Shown here: piece by piece, positions 1 to 9,464 of the stretch | How the letters are laid out: each line of letters starts with the position of its first letter | How positions within the stretch are numbered: position 1 is the first letter of the stretch | NCBI GenBank assembly: GCA_016705005.1 | Contig: JADIZB010000034.1 | Span: 124,001-188,000, forward strand | Direction of reading: 5' to 3' | DNA: 64,000 nucleotides | Source of the DNA: Bacteroidales bacterium | Lineage (GTDB): Bacteria; Bacteroidota; Bacteroidia; Bacteroidales; Lentimicrobiaceae | Program-made: the position numbers and the translations under genes | The notes under the pieces: model-generated | Seen by the model: only the letters and a program-made list of their open reading frames with translations | Databases searched by the model: none | What the model was told of the DNA's origin: nothing

Positions 1-1
1 A

Positions 2-1897
2 TGGCTACCACCCAGCGGCAACTGCCAGAACTCCTTCAGCATGGGTTACCTGCCCATCTGGTGGTTCGACCAGAACAGCGCCTTCGGCTCACAGCAGGAA
101 CTGATCAGCCTGGTATCGGCCTTTAACGGTTACGGGACAAAAGTGATCGCCGATGTGGTGGTTAACCACAGGAACGGCGCCACCAGCTGGACCGACTTCC
201 CGACCGAAACTTACAACGGGACCACCTACTCCATGGGTCCTGCCCAGATCTGCAGCACCGATGAGGTCGCCAATGAGCCCGGACAACCTGACCCGACCGG
301 CGCACCAGATACCGGTGAGGATTTCAATGGTGGCCGCGACCTCGATCACACCAGTGCCATCGTCAGAAACAACATCAAAGGCTACCTTGATTTCCTGAAA
401 GATGAAATCGGCTATTCGGGCTGGCGCTATGATCTGACAAAAGGATTTTCGCCCGGATTTGTGAATGAATACAATGTGTCGGCAGGTGCCTATTTCTCGG
501 TGGGCGAATATTTCGACGGCAGCTATGACCTGTGCAAAGCCTGGGTGAACGGGTGCAGCAACAACTCTACCACCTTCGACTTTCCGCTGAAATTCAGGCT
601 GAATGCCGCCATGTGGAACGGCGGGATGAACCTGAACGAGCTGGTTTGGCTGATGAACGGCACCACCCCGCAGCCGGCCGGGCTGATCCATCACCCCGAC
701 ACCAAACGATATGCTGTCACCTTTGTTGACAACCACGACACCTACATCACCGGCAACCCCAACCGGTTCAACGGCAATGTGCTGGCCGCCTATGCCTTTC
801 TGATGGGCTCCCCGGGCGTTCCCTGCGTACTGCTCGACCACTGGAACAGCAACAAGACAGCCATTTTCCAGATGATCGCCGCCAGACGGGCAGTTCAGCT
901 GCACAGCGAGAGCAATGTTACGGTAAATCAGTATTCTGCCAACCTTTACGTTGCCACTGCTACGGGCTTCACCGGAACCCTGATCGTGAAGGTAGGAAGC
1001 GGCAGTTACAATGCCCCGGCGGGTTATACCCTCGCCACCTCAGGCAACGACTATGCCATCTGGATCAAACAGACCTCGGCCAGTGCCCCGGCCCTGATGG
1101 TAACTCCGGGCGGCGGCACCTACTATACCCCGCAGACGGTTGTGATGAGCTCCACCGTAGGTTCGGGCATCTTCTACACCACCGACAACAGCACCCCGAC
1201 CAACGCCTCCACCCCCTATACCCAGCCCATCGTCATCAACAGCACCACCACCCTCAAAGCAGTGGCGTACAATGCGGCCTGGCAGGTCTATTCACCTGTA
1301 TCCACCAACAACTATGTGTTGAGCACCATGCCAACAACCATCAAAGTAAGGTTTAAGGCACCCACGGGCTGGAATGCCTGCAAGGTTTATTCCTGGGTAG
1401 GATCGACCCCACTGTGCGGCGCCTGGCCCGGTACAGCCATGACGCTTGAAAACGACGGTTTTTACACCTATACCGTTTCAGGTTTCAGCAGCGTGCCGAT
1501 CGGCATTGTCTTCAACAACGGGGCCACCTCCGGAACCCAGCAGACCGTCGATCTTTTCGCTTCCGGCAACACATGCTGGGAAGCCGGTGCCCTGGTAGCC
1601 GGAAAATACAATGCCAGTGAAGTCACCTGCCCGACCTCCGTGGGTGTGGGCACGGCTGAATCACTTAAGTTCAGTGCCTTCCCTAACCCTACCACCGGCA
1701 AAGTGCTGATTGAAACAACCCGGCCGGTAAGCGAGCTGAAGGTATACAATGCCATGGGCAAGCTACTTGCGATCACCCCAACTCAAACCGGCTCCGGCTG
1801 GCTGCTTAACCTGGAAAATTACCCCGATGGGATGTACCTGGTTTCGTTTAAGGTGGGGGATGGAAGTAGCGGGAAAGTGAAGGTGATTAAGAACTAA
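2..1897 (+). CDS. Secreted GH13 alpha-amylase with CBM26-like module and T9SS sorting domain (5' end cut off)
   Basis: The reading frame is open from base 2, so the N-terminus and leader lie outside the window. The GH13 barrel motifs are visible: region I DVVVNH (nt 152), region II GWRYDLTKGF with the nucleophile Asp at nt 431, region III GEYFD with the acid/base Glu at nt 506, and region IV FVDNHD with the transition-state Asp at nt 737. Region II resembles the plant-type amylase pattern. After the barrel comes a chitobiase C-terminal-like beta domain (about nt 1090-1320), then a starch-binding module resembling CBM26 (about nt 1330-1620; KVYSW, AWPG), then a type A T9SS sorting domain (FPNPTTGK to the stop). 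Known role of the family: endo-hydrolysis of alpha-1,4-glucans. Export and surface attachment through T9SS are inferred from the last domain. Confidence 0.93.
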   Translation, partial: WLPPSGNCQNSFSMGYLPIWWFDQNSAFGSQQELISLVSAFNGYGTKVIADVVVNHRNGATSWTDFPTETYNGTTYSMGPAQICSTDEVANEPGQPDPTGAPDTGEDFNGGRDLDHTSAIVRNNIKGYLDFLKDEIGYSGWRYDLTKGFSPGFVNEYNVSAGAYFSVGEYFDGSYDLCKAWVNGCSNNSTTFDFPLKFRLNAAMWNGGMNLNELVWLMNGTTPQPAGLIHHPDTKRYAVTFVDNHDTYITGNPNRFNGNVLAAYAFLMGSPGVPCVLLDHWNSNKTAIFQMIAARRAVQLHSESNVTVNQYSANLYVATATGFTGTLIVKVGSGSYNAPAGYTLATSGNDYAIWIKQTSASAPALMVTPGGGTYYTPQTVVMSSTVGSGIFYTTDNSTPTNASTPYTQPIVINSTTTLKAVAYNAAWQVYSPVSTNNYVLSTMPTTIKVRFKAPTGWNACKVYSWVGSTPLCGAWPGTAMTLENDGFYTYTVSGFSSVPIGIVFNNGATSGTQQTVDLFASGNTCWEAGALVAGKYNASEVTCPTSVGVGTAESLKFSAFPNPTTGKVLIETTRPVSELKVYNAMGKLLAITPTQTGSGWLLNLENYPDGMYLVSFKVGDGSSGKVKVIKN

Positions 1898-1984
1898 AAA
1901 ACAACCCCTGAATCCGGGCGGTATAATTCATACCTGAAAGAAGGCTGATAAAGACTGTCTGAATTCGAGGGGTACCATTGGTTC

Positions 1985-2566
1985 CTATTCGAATCCATCT
2001 ATTTCTCTTTTGATCTCCGTCCACGAATTAATTGAATTAGTGCATCCGGATTGGAGCTTCTCATCAATCAGCCTGGTAAAATTTTCAAAAGCAGTTTTTG
2101 AATCCTGTTCAAAAGCAACAAAGCCCAACCATTCTTTTTTTGGTAAATCATACTCTTCAGAAGATAGGTTGTTAATAAAGTCACAAGGAAATTTAATCAT
2201 ATAAGCGGTACAGTATTCTCCCATCACTTCTGCGATTGCGCCATCAGATATCTCAATTATTCTGCAAAAGACATACAGATAAAAAGGTCTAGTATCAGGA
2301 TTATCAGTTGTTATCGAATCACAAATGGCAAATGTTTTCTCGTCATCAGAAATGGCAAATTTACCTTCATAGAATAGTTTGGAGTTTTCATCTATTGATT
2401 TATTATTCAGGTAGTATGAAATATCCTTACCGGAAAGAGTTTTTATTCGTTTGGTATTAATCAGGTATGGATGTACTACCGGATCGTTTTCTTTTGAAAC
2501 AGTCTGCCCGATACACGTTGACAAAGTCATCAACGCGAGTGTTATTATTGAGATTGCTTTATACAT
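1985..2566 (-). CDS. Hypothetical secreted protein, 193 aa
   Basis: I do not recognise a family. The protein starts with a hydrophobic leader (about residues 1-20, ending CIGQ), so it is probably exported; the Cys in LSTC is only a weak lipobox match. The remainder is a soluble alpha/beta-looking sequence, rich in Asp and Glu, with several cysteines. It is convergent with the amylase gene, with about 90 bases between the stops. A 150-base gap separates it from the serine hydrolase upstream, so it may have its own promoter. No function is proposed. Confidence 0.6.
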   Translation of the reverse strand: MYKAISIITLALMTLSTCIGQTVSKENDPVVHPYLINTKRIKTLSGKDISYYLNNKSIDENSKLFYEGKFAISDDEKTFAICDSITTDNPDTRPFYLYVFCRIIEISDGAIAEVMGEYCTAYMIKFPCDFINNLSSEEYDLPKKEWLGFVAFEQDSKTAFENFTRLIDEKLQSGCTNSINSWTEIKREIDGFE

Positions 2567-2717
2567 AAGTCTTCCCCATTACGTTTTGCAGCTATCCGAT
2601 TCTGTCGATTCAAAAGCACTTCACTGTCAACCTGCACAAAAGTATGATAGTATCACTCAGCTTCAATGTTGCACGTCACAGTCAATTGAAGCACACGCTG
2701 TTATGTGCAGTTCATTT

Positions 2718-3908
2718 TTAGTCTTTAAGATTGTATGGAATGTAATTTTCCCAACGCCAGGGAGTATAAATATCCCCAATAGCACTCTCTAATAATTCTT
2801 TGAAAATGCTTTCTGCGTTATCACTATTGCTCATGATTATTATGCCTGTTCCTGTTTGTGGGAAAATAATGGAGTAATGTTGAAAGCCATCTCCATGACC
2901 TTCCTTGAAAGCACCTATTCCGTAAGGTGATTTAAGCAACACCCAGCCAAGCCCATAGCCCAGATCAATATCATCATTTGCATCAGAGTCTTTTAAACGT
3001 AACGGACCAAATTGTGCAATTGATCTGATTCTAATTTGCCGGGTAAACATTTCTTTGGTTGTAGACTCTTTTAGCAGTTGATTTGTAAGTACCGCCCTGG
3101 TAAAGAGAGTATAATCATCCAGAGTTGTTTCTAAAGTACTTGCAGCTCTTGCATCGTTATCTTTATCTTTTTCATATAATTCTCCAGTTGAGTTATGACC
3201 GAAACAATAATCTTTGTCAAATTTGGGTTGCCATGTGTATGAGGAATTGTTCATTTTTAAAGGTGTAAAGACATACTCTTGCATCATTTGTTCCAATGAC
3301 TTATCTAAAAGATGTTCCAGTACAACCTGCAGATAAACCATTCCTTCACCAGAATAGCTATATCTTGAACCCGGAGTAGACTTAACCCTCAATTTTTGAT
3401 CTGGTTCATCCCATCGCCAGTTTGGGAAACCGGAAGTGTGATCCAGACACATTCTTGCAGTTATTTTCAGATAAGTTGAATCTTCCTTTAAATCTTGATA
3501 GTTATCATGCCATTTTTTGGTTGGTTTATATTCATAAACAGGGTTAGGCAGATATTCCTGCAAAGGTTTATCTAAATCAATGATACCTTTCTCAACAAGT
3601 TTCATCACCATAACTGAAAACACAGGTTTGCTTAATGAAGCTCCATAAAAATTGGTCTGATTTTTAATTGGCTCTTTTGTGAGTGCATTTTTATAGCCAA
3701 AAGTCTTTTTGTAGACAGGTTCATTATCGTTAAAAACCGCAATAGCCAATCCTTGTATATTGGCAGCTTTCATAAGCGCATCAATTTTAGTATCTAAATT
3801 GGCTGCGGAAATTTTTGTCTTATCAAGCTTTATGATATTCTGTCCAAAACAAACATAAGTAAATTGAAATGTCAGAAAAAGAATAAAACTATATTTTTTT
3901 GTTAGCAT
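2718..3908 (-). CDS. Serine hydrolase, beta-lactamase/penicillin-binding-protein-like family
   Basis: This belongs to the beta-lactamase-related family (class C/EstB-like fold). The motifs are SLSK (the SxxK nucleophile pair, about residues 91-94), a YSYSG motif in the place of YxN, and GHGDG in the place of the third KTG-like motif near the C-terminus. I chose the Met at 3908 because it directly precedes a Sec leader (MLTKKYSFILFLTF, ending CFGQ); the frame could also open 16 codons earlier at 3956, but those residues do not look like a leader. The substrate cannot be read: members include D-aminopeptidases, esterases and peptidases. It is predicted to be periplasmic or surface exposed. It appears to be a single-gene unit. 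Confidence 0.85.
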   Translation of the reverse strand: MLTKKYSFILFLTFQFTYVCFGQNIIKLDKTKISAANLDTKIDALMKAANIQGLAIAVFNDNEPVYKKTFGYKNALTKEPIKNQTNFYGASLSKPVFSVMVMKLVEKGIIDLDKPLQEYLPNPVYEYKPTKKWHDNYQDLKEDSTYLKITARMCLDHTSGFPNWRWDEPDQKLRVKSTPGSRYSYSGEGMVYLQVVLEHLLDKSLEQMMQEYVFTPLKMNNSSYTWQPKFDKDYCFGHNSTGELYEKDKDNDARAASTLETTLDDYTLFTRAVLTNQLLKESTTKEMFTRQIRIRSIAQFGPLRLKDSDANDDIDLGYGLGWVLLKSPYGIGAFKEGHGDGFQHYSIIFPQTGTGIIIMSNSDNAESIFKELLESAIGDIYTPWRWENYIPYNLKD

Positions 3909-4395
3909 GATGTGTTTGTTTAATTGCGAATAATTAAAGGTTAAATTCCCTTCCACCCCGAAATTTACTGAAATAATCTGATATCGAAAAACATCTGTTT
4001 AAAAACGTATCTAAAGAAAATCAAATATGTTGCTTTGCAGAGATAAAGGATCAAATCGCGAACGGTTAACATTTAAGCCCGGATATTTTCGTGTTCTGCC
4101 GGGTAGCCGGATTTCCGTTTAAATCAAGCCCGGAAAGCTGAGACTGAAAACATGGCGATGTAAAAAAGTAAGCTCTTCCTGATATACAAGTGTATAGGTT
4201 TATTGATCAGGCGTCAGAGTTTGATGATCAGGTGCCTAGATTTTGAAGAAGTTTGAATGGGATGGATTTTACTTCATCCGGTAAGCTGTAAATCATTGAT
4301 CCGGGGTTCTGAGCACTGACCTGTAAGTTCCAAAAGTATGTTAAATGCATGAAAGCTGAAACCCGCACGATTCCGGAAATAAAACAGACCACCTG
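3909..4395. other. Intergenic stretch with no gene
   Basis: No coding sequence is supported here. The part next to the hydrolase start (about 3953-3995) resembles two other intergenic positions, 7321-7372 and 9210-9260, each upstream of a minus-strand gene. This may be a shared promoter-like element (see findings). The rest shows no clear structure. Confidence 0.5.
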
Positions 4396-4623
4396 TCAGT
4401 GGTTTGATGTCCGTTTATTGTCATCTGCATATTCCAGAATGTCGCCCGGCTGGCAGTCCAATGCCCTGCATATTGAGTCCAGGGTACTGAAGCGGATTGC
4501 TTTCGCCTTTCCTGTCTTTAAAATGGAGAGGTTTGACAATGTCAGATCAACCCGTTCACAAAGCTCGTTCAGTGAAATTTTCCGCTTCGCCATCATCACG
4601 TCCAGGTTTACAATGATTGGCAT
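4396..4623 (-). CDS. Small XRE/Cro-type HTH transcriptional regulator
   Basis: A 75-residue protein that is almost entirely one Cro/C1-type helix-turn-helix domain: KRKISLNELCERVDLT forms the first helices, SNLSILKTGKAKAIR is the recognition region, and LDSICRALDCQPGDILEY is the typical end of the YozG-like family. Small regulators of this type commonly follow a DUF2975 membrane protein, as here, where the upstream gene stops three bases before this start. A role as an autoregulator of the pair is inferred from that context. Confidence 0.88.
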   Translation of the reverse strand: MPIIVNLDVMMAKRKISLNELCERVDLTLSNLSILKTGKAKAIRFSTLDSICRALDCQPGDILEYADDNKRTSNH

Positions 4624-4626
4624 GGC

Positions 4627-5106
4627 TTATATGGTTAAGTCATTTTCAGATTTAATATCGATGGCATTTTGCAGGAGTCTTTCAAATACTGCAGCAGCAG
4701 TAGCTACCACGGCAGCGGCAAAAGTAGTCACAATACACATCCCCAGAAAACCCGCAGGGTCGTCTTCATTACTATGGAATATCCTTATGTACATCCCCGC
4801 TCCCACAATTAAAACACCCAGTGCGATGGCACAATACTTTATACTTTTTAAAGCCTTCACAGAGTCTGATGAGAATACCCTGTTGTGCCCGATATAACCA
4901 AGTAATCTGAACGCCTTGTACAAGGCAGCAAAAAAGGCGGTGGATGAAGCATATACATACAATATTAACGGGTCTGTGTAAATGCTGAACAGGTCCAGGT
5001 TTGCGGCCCTTCCTTCGGTTAAGGGAAGCCGGATCATAATGGCAAGTGTTGCAAGGCCTATAAGTACAACGACTGCCTGAAGGAATACCGTTGAGATTCT
5101 TTTCAT
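4627..5106 (-). CDS. DUF2975 family membrane protein
   Basis: A 159-residue protein with four hydrophobic segments (about 8-27, 48-68, 90-108 and 122-145), matching the topology of DUF2975 proteins. The last part is cytosolic and charged. It is followed after three bases by a small XRE regulator; this two-gene arrangement is common in Bacteroidota and Firmicutes. Molecular function is unknown. The pair is flanked by long gene-free stretches and probably forms its own unit. Confidence 0.8.
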   Translation of the reverse strand: MKRISTVFLQAVVVLIGLATLAIMIRLPLTEGRAANLDLFSIYTDPLILYVYASSTAFFAALYKAFRLLGYIGHNRVFSSDSVKALKSIKYCAIALGVLIVGAGMYIRIFHSNEDDPAGFLGMCIVTTFAAAVVATAAAVFERLLQNAIDIKSENDLTI

Positions 5107-5857
5107 GATGGTGTTATGATTTTGTTTGACGGCACAAATATAATAAATTTTTATTGATTATTAATAAATATTTAGCGTTATTATCTTGCTGGCAGATTAA
5201 ATAATCCGAAGATGAATTGTTGAGTGTCGGGTTGATTTTGAATGACCGCTATTGGCTGCAACTATCCAAATACAGGGGTAAATTGTTGCTCAACCGTCAG
5301 CCGGCACAAAAGCGGTTAAGATTTCAAATGTCTCAGCGAACGCAGCAGTAACGGTTTCATCGGGACAAACCTGCTTTTTTTACAGCGCTTTTGGTTCTGT
5401 TTTGGTTTGAATCCGGCTTGTACTTTAAATTTCAGTATTGTCCGGTAAACTTTTGAAATTATTATGAGATACCTTCGGTGAGCTCTTCCGAAAAAGTGTC
5501 GGGACAGGCTCTTTGGTCGGTTCTTCACTTCACTTTCCCGCATATACGGGATCAGAATCTCATACTTATTAACGGATAACAGTATTTAAATTTATTTATT
5601 AAACTTTTTTATTCCCTAAACATTTAGCAGTTTTTTCGCATACAAGGGTTTGATTGGGACATAAATGGCTGCCAGAGGGTTACCTTCATATCCTTTTACA
5701 TTGTAAATACTGAAAAATATGTGAGTCATTTGCTTCGGCCAATCCACCTTGCTTAGCCTTTGTTACCGTTGTTTTTTTGAGTTGGTTCAAAATTCTTTAT
5801 TCGCTGCTTTATGTCATTTCCGGTTTGCAAAAACCGGGATGAATACTTTACAGAGAT
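5107..5857. other. Intergenic stretch, AT-rich, no supported gene
   Basis: About 750 bases without a convincing gene. A 75-codon open frame at 5316-5543 (minus) has a biased, basic composition and no recognisable domain, so I did not call it. The segment 5140-5180 is very AT-rich and probably includes the promoter of the DUF2975 gene. No repeat or terminator was identified. Confidence 0.5.
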
Positions 5858-7141
5858 TTAAGGAATCGGTGGCTCATCACCTGGATTGTCATAATGAACA
5901 AGAACAAAGCGCCAATATCCTCCTGATTGCAGCGGATCCCATCTGAATACACCTTCAACGATCAGAGTATCGACACTATTGTCGGTCAGTTTCACGATAT
6001 TATAACGGACTGAATCCAGAGGAATCCTTGTTTCTTCACCATTGCCAAGTTTATAGAACCCTAAATAGGCACCTTTTCCGATTGATGTCAGTTTCCTGAC
6101 AGGATCTTTCCTGATGGCATAGGAATGAATTCCACTACCCCAGGCTGAGAGATCCTCGCCATTTATGCCGACCATTGAGGAGGAGTTTGCGCATATGAGT
6201 GAAGGGTTAAAAACTCCGCTTTCAGCCCAGTAATCGCCGTAATCTTTAAACTCAAGAGAACCATCTGTTGAAAAGATCCATTCGTCGTTTAACATACATT
6301 GTCGATCATGAAGGGCATTGTTTCCATTTCCCATTGCCCACCACAATTGAGTATGATCCTCTTTACCACATTCAACAGGATAATCGCCGGAACTGACATC
6401 ACGGAGGAGTTTCCATGTTTTGGATCCATACCCGGCTAATTTAAAAATGTCTTCACCGATCAGGGTTGTAAAACTAACTTCATTGCCATAACCGGTCCCC
6501 GATGAATTTGACGCGTATGCCCGTAAATAGTACTTAGTGTAAGGGTGCAATCCGGATAAATGCGTCGTAAAGCTTCCGGTACCGTTACCATCAATGGTAT
6601 GATTGCCCAGGACGGTTGGTGAAGGAACTGTATCCCAGCAGAGTCCCCGTGAAGTAATGTCTGAACCACCATCATCAGTAATCTCACCTCCGCTTTCGGC
6701 AGAATATTCTGTAATCTCAACAGCATCTGCAGTTTTGAGCGTTGGTAGTCCTGATTTAACCGTAGTGAATGACATGGCCATGCCATAGCTTGTACCATTC
6801 CTGTTGCTGGCATATGCACGGACAAAATAGGTAGTATTGCCTTCAAGTCCGGTTAGCAGACTAATGAATGTCCCGCCACCAGACCCATCTTCAGTCTTAT
6901 TTTGCAGAATAGTTGGATTTGGTTCAGTGCTCCAGCATACACCACGCGCTATAACCGACTCACCGCCGTCTGATGAAATGGTACCTCCGGATTTAGCATT
7001 GATTTCTGTAATTTCTGACACAACACTCGTTGAAATGACGGGAAGTCCATCAGGATTATCTTTCTTACAACCAGTAACTAAAAAAAGTACTGCTAAGGTG
7101 CTGTTGATTAAATAAATAACATAATTTTTCTTTAGATTCAT
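5858..7141 (-). CDS. Secreted lipoprotein with two FN3-like repeats and a novel C-terminal domain
   Basis: I chose the Met at 7141 because it gives a lipoprotein leader (MNLKKNYVIYLINS, then lipobox VTGC and a lysine-rich start of the mature protein); the frame could start 17 codons earlier. Two tandem repeats of about 95 residues follow. Each has the pattern GG.I..DGG..I..RG.CW, P.P....N.T.DG.G.G.F...L.GL and T.Y..RAYA.N..GT.YG....FTT, typical of FN3-like units in Bacteroidota surface lipoproteins. The last 200 residues start at KTWKLL and contain many Trp and Gly; this part looks like a separate beta-rich domain I cannot name. It is probably an outer-membrane-anchored binding protein, but the ligand is unknown. 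Confidence 0.75.
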   Translation of the reverse strand: MNLKKNYVIYLINSTLAVLFLVTGCKKDNPDGLPVISTSVVSEITEINAKSGGTISSDGGESVIARGVCWSTEPNPTILQNKTEDGSGGGTFISLLTGLEGNTTYFVRAYASNRNGTSYGMAMSFTTVKSGLPTLKTADAVEITEYSAESGGEITDDGGSDITSRGLCWDTVPSPTVLGNHTIDGNGTGSFTTHLSGLHPYTKYYLRAYASNSSGTGYGNEVSFTTLIGEDIFKLAGYGSKTWKLLRDVSSGDYPVECGKEDHTQLWWAMGNGNNALHDRQCMLNDEWIFSTDGSLEFKDYGDYWAESGVFNPSLICANSSSMVGINGEDLSAWGSGIHSYAIRKDPVRKLTSIGKGAYLGFYKLGNGEETRIPLDSVRYNIVKLTDNSVDTLIVEGVFRWDPLQSGGYWRFVLVHYDNPGDEPPIP

Positions 7142-7455
7142 GGCAAATAATTTAAGAATACCAAACAGGTTAATTATAGGAATTAATCTCAATTTATAAT
7201 CAGTATAACAATCCTAACTTCAGCGATAATGCATTTATTTCCTCTGGTCACTTCCGATATTTCTCTTCCGGACAATTACCTGTAAATCATAGCGGTTTCT
7301 TATAACCGGGGAAGCTCTTTCCACACCCGAAAATTACGGAAATATTCTGATTTCAAAAAAATGCCGGAAGAAAAACGGTTTTTTTTCAAGGACAAGGCGA
7401 AGCTGGTTTCAGAGCTGGGCAAATGAACAGGCAAACCTGCTGTGATCAGTCCGCA
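7142..7455. other. Intergenic stretch with a possible promoter-like repeat
   Basis: A gap of 314 bases. It contains one copy (about 7321-7372) of a degenerate element also seen near 3953 and 9210. On the minus strand it reads as a T-rich box about 17 bases before TAATTTTC, which approximates the Bacteroidota -33/-7 promoter pattern. No gene is supported. Confidence 0.4.
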
Positions 7456-8128
7456 TTAGCGGTTGTGCGGTATGATCATTTTTTTTGTCTGCCTTTTTTC
7501 CTGATCAGTCAAAGTAAAAAGATATATCCCGGAAGGCAGAACTACATTAAAATCAGTGATCTCATTTCTTAAGACTGTCTGGAAAATGCATTGTCCAGGC
7601 AGATTGCTGATTTTGAGGTATGATATTTCCCTGAAATCCCTGATTTCTCTCCTGATTGAATTATTTCCGGCACCAAAGGAAATGGTGAAAAGATCTGAAG
7701 AAGGAAGCCCATCGTTGATCCCGTCAGGATTTGAAACCGTGAATGCAAATGCAGCTGAGTCAACCGGGTAATAAGTGTCACAACCACCGAAACCACCGCT
7801 GGAATGCAGTATGTAACGAAATACATAATTTCCTTCGGGAGGTTGTGGAATCTTTATACTATCCAGTTCCTCACATGGCATTGTATAAAAATCCCGATAC
7901 AATATTGAGACAAGTTCCTGATTACGTTCTGATCAATGTTAAGGTGGTGGGATTTGATATTGCATCCCCCTGAAGGAAATCCTGTTTCGGCCAGGAAGGT
8001 AATTGAATCATGAATGGTCGGATTAGCCGGTACCACATAAATGTTACCAATTCCCCCAGACTGAGCCTGTGCAGAATTGCAGATAAATACCAGGACAATG
8101 ACAATTGCTTAATGCTTAATATTTTCAT
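7456..8128 (-). pseudogene. Secreted protein with C-terminal sorting-like domain, broken by two frameshifts
   Basis: Three overlapping frames join into one plausible protein. The first (from 8128) gives MKILSIK. A second frame then supplies the leader core (IVIVLVFICNSAQAQ) and residues through GGCNIKSHHLNID. A third supplies ERNQELVSILYRDFYT through the C-terminus. Each join needs one extra base, near 8109 and near 7932. The C-terminal 80 residues (SYLKISNLPGQ, LPSGIYLFTL, TKKMIIPHN) resemble a T9SS sorting domain. A stop codon interrupts each frame, so as written only a 3' fragment (7456-7902) is open. It may be a true pseudogene or carry sequencing errors. The rest of the protein is unrecognised. 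Confidence 0.65.
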
Positions 8129-8424
8129 GGCTTAAAGATTAAAATAAGATAAAAATATTCACCCTTACTCCCTTCCAGTGAGCAAGGGCTTATCCGGCAA
8201 GCCCTGAACATCCGGGCCAGGTCACGAAACTCAGTCAATGTCATGTGATTTAATTTTTAAACAATATCCTTTAATTCAATTATTTATCATTTTTAAATCT
8301 GAATACTGATTTACCTTCAAATTCAATTTTATCCTCCGTTTTTTTCCATTGGGAAGATCTACAGCAAGAATACCGTTAAAATTAATCCGGATTTCAACAA
8401 GGTCACTATTAAAACTAAAATTTG

Positions 8425-8979
8425 TTATGGTTTGAAACCTATCCGTTTCCTTTCTCGCAATTGAGTTTCTTCTTGTTTTGCCTGTTCGAGTTGTTTTAAA
8501 TACTCAAATATTAAAAGGATTTTATCCTCCTGTTCTATGTCCTTTTTTTCCAGAAATTCAAGCTTCCGAAGTATCTCTTTATGAGATTCAAGGAGCGTTC
8601 TCATCCTTGTAAATATTCTGATAATCTGGATATTTACCAGGATCGCCCTGTCACTGTTAAGAACACTTGAAAGCATTGCCACACCTTGTTCTGTAAACAC
8701 ATATGGCGGCCGTCTGAGTCCCATTTTGTCATTATTGGAAATCACAATCTGTGATTTCCATATTCCGAATTCTTCTTTTGTCATCTGAAACATAAAATCT
8801 TCAGGGAATCTCTTCAGGTTTCTTTTGACAGCTTGATTCAGCGTTCTTGTATCTACATTATAAAGTTCTGCCAGATCTCTGTCGACCAACACTTTTTGAT
8901 TCCGGAGCAGAATTATTTTATTGATTATCAACTCGTCGGGGAGTAGTGGTTTTGTTTTCATCTGAATCGACATAACCAA
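8425..8979 (-). CDS. ORF6N domain-containing protein
   Basis: Residues about 10-95 match the ORF6N DNA-binding domain: IILLRNQKVLVDRDLAELYNV, TRTLNQAVKRN, RFPEDFMFQMT, then RRPPYVFTEQGVAML. The C-terminal 70 residues are charged and predicted to form coiled coil. ORF6N domains occur in phage antirepressor-like proteins and in many chromosomal copies in Bacteroidota, often as single genes. No phage gene surrounds it here, so a mobile origin is possible but not shown. Three in-frame Met codons (residues 1, 3 and 7) could each be the start. Confidence 0.9.
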   Translation of the reverse strand: MVMSIQMKTKPLLPDELIINKIILLRNQKVLVDRDLAELYNVDTRTLNQAVKRNLKRFPEDFMFQMTKEEFGIWKSQIVISNNDKMGLRRPPYVFTEQGVAMLSSVLNSDRAILVNIQIIRIFTRMRTLLESHKEILRKLEFLEKKDIEQEDKILLIFEYLKQLEQAKQEETQLRERKRIGFKP

Positions 8980-9464
8980 ACAAAGATGGATATAAGATTT
9001 TGGATATCACAACTTGTGATGTCCAATTTTATAGATGTATTTTATTTATACATAAAACTTTCATTCACCGGAAATCATAGTATGCTTTTTAGGTTGCAGA
9101 TAGCCAGTAATTTTAAGTATAACTCAATTATATCTTTAATTCACATTCAATAAAATTGTTTACAGAAAATTATAAACGATTCACTGCAAAGCTTTCTTCC
9201 TGATAAACTGCACCCTATAAAATTACTGAATTATTTTGATATCATAAAATATCCGGCAAAAAATGATTTAAATAAATAATAATATATCCTGATTCTCATG
9301 GATACAGGATCATATTATGCCAGGTTTCCATTTAAACTCCGCCAACTGCACCATAACCAATACCACAAAACCCCGTAAGCACACCACGGGGTTTTACAGG
9401 ACTATCAATTAAATGACGAATCAGGCAGGAGTCCCCTCCTGCCCTGCCAGTTAAACAAAAATGA
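8980..9464. other. Intergenic stretch with terminator and promoter-like element
   Basis: A gap of 485 bases without a gene. The right end holds the terminator of the DoxX gene (9367-9395). The part near 9210-9260 resembles the intergenic element seen at 3953 and 7321 and lies about 240 bases upstream of the ORF6N gene. The remainder is AT-rich and featureless. Confidence 0.5.
9367..9395 (-). terminator. Rho-independent terminator after the DoxX gene
   Basis: A perfect 10-base-pair stem (AAAACCCCGT with ACGGGGTTTT) around a 9-base loop. It lies about 70 bases downstream of the DoxX stop codon. The T-run is formed by the stem end itself, and because the hairpin is symmetric it could also stop transcription from the other side. 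Confidence 0.8.

Noticed and set aside
89..904. 271-codon open frame on the minus strand inside the amylase gene
   Set aside because: Antisense to the GH13 barrel, whose motifs are perfect on the plus strand; the minus translation has no domain.
4349..4897. 182-codon plus-strand frame over the XRE/DUF2975 pair
   Set aside because: The minus strand holds two well-formed genes with the expected neighbour order; the plus frame is their shadow.
5316..5543. 75-codon minus-strand frame
   Set aside because: Basic, low-complexity composition with no family or leader, in a gene-poor AT-rich gap.
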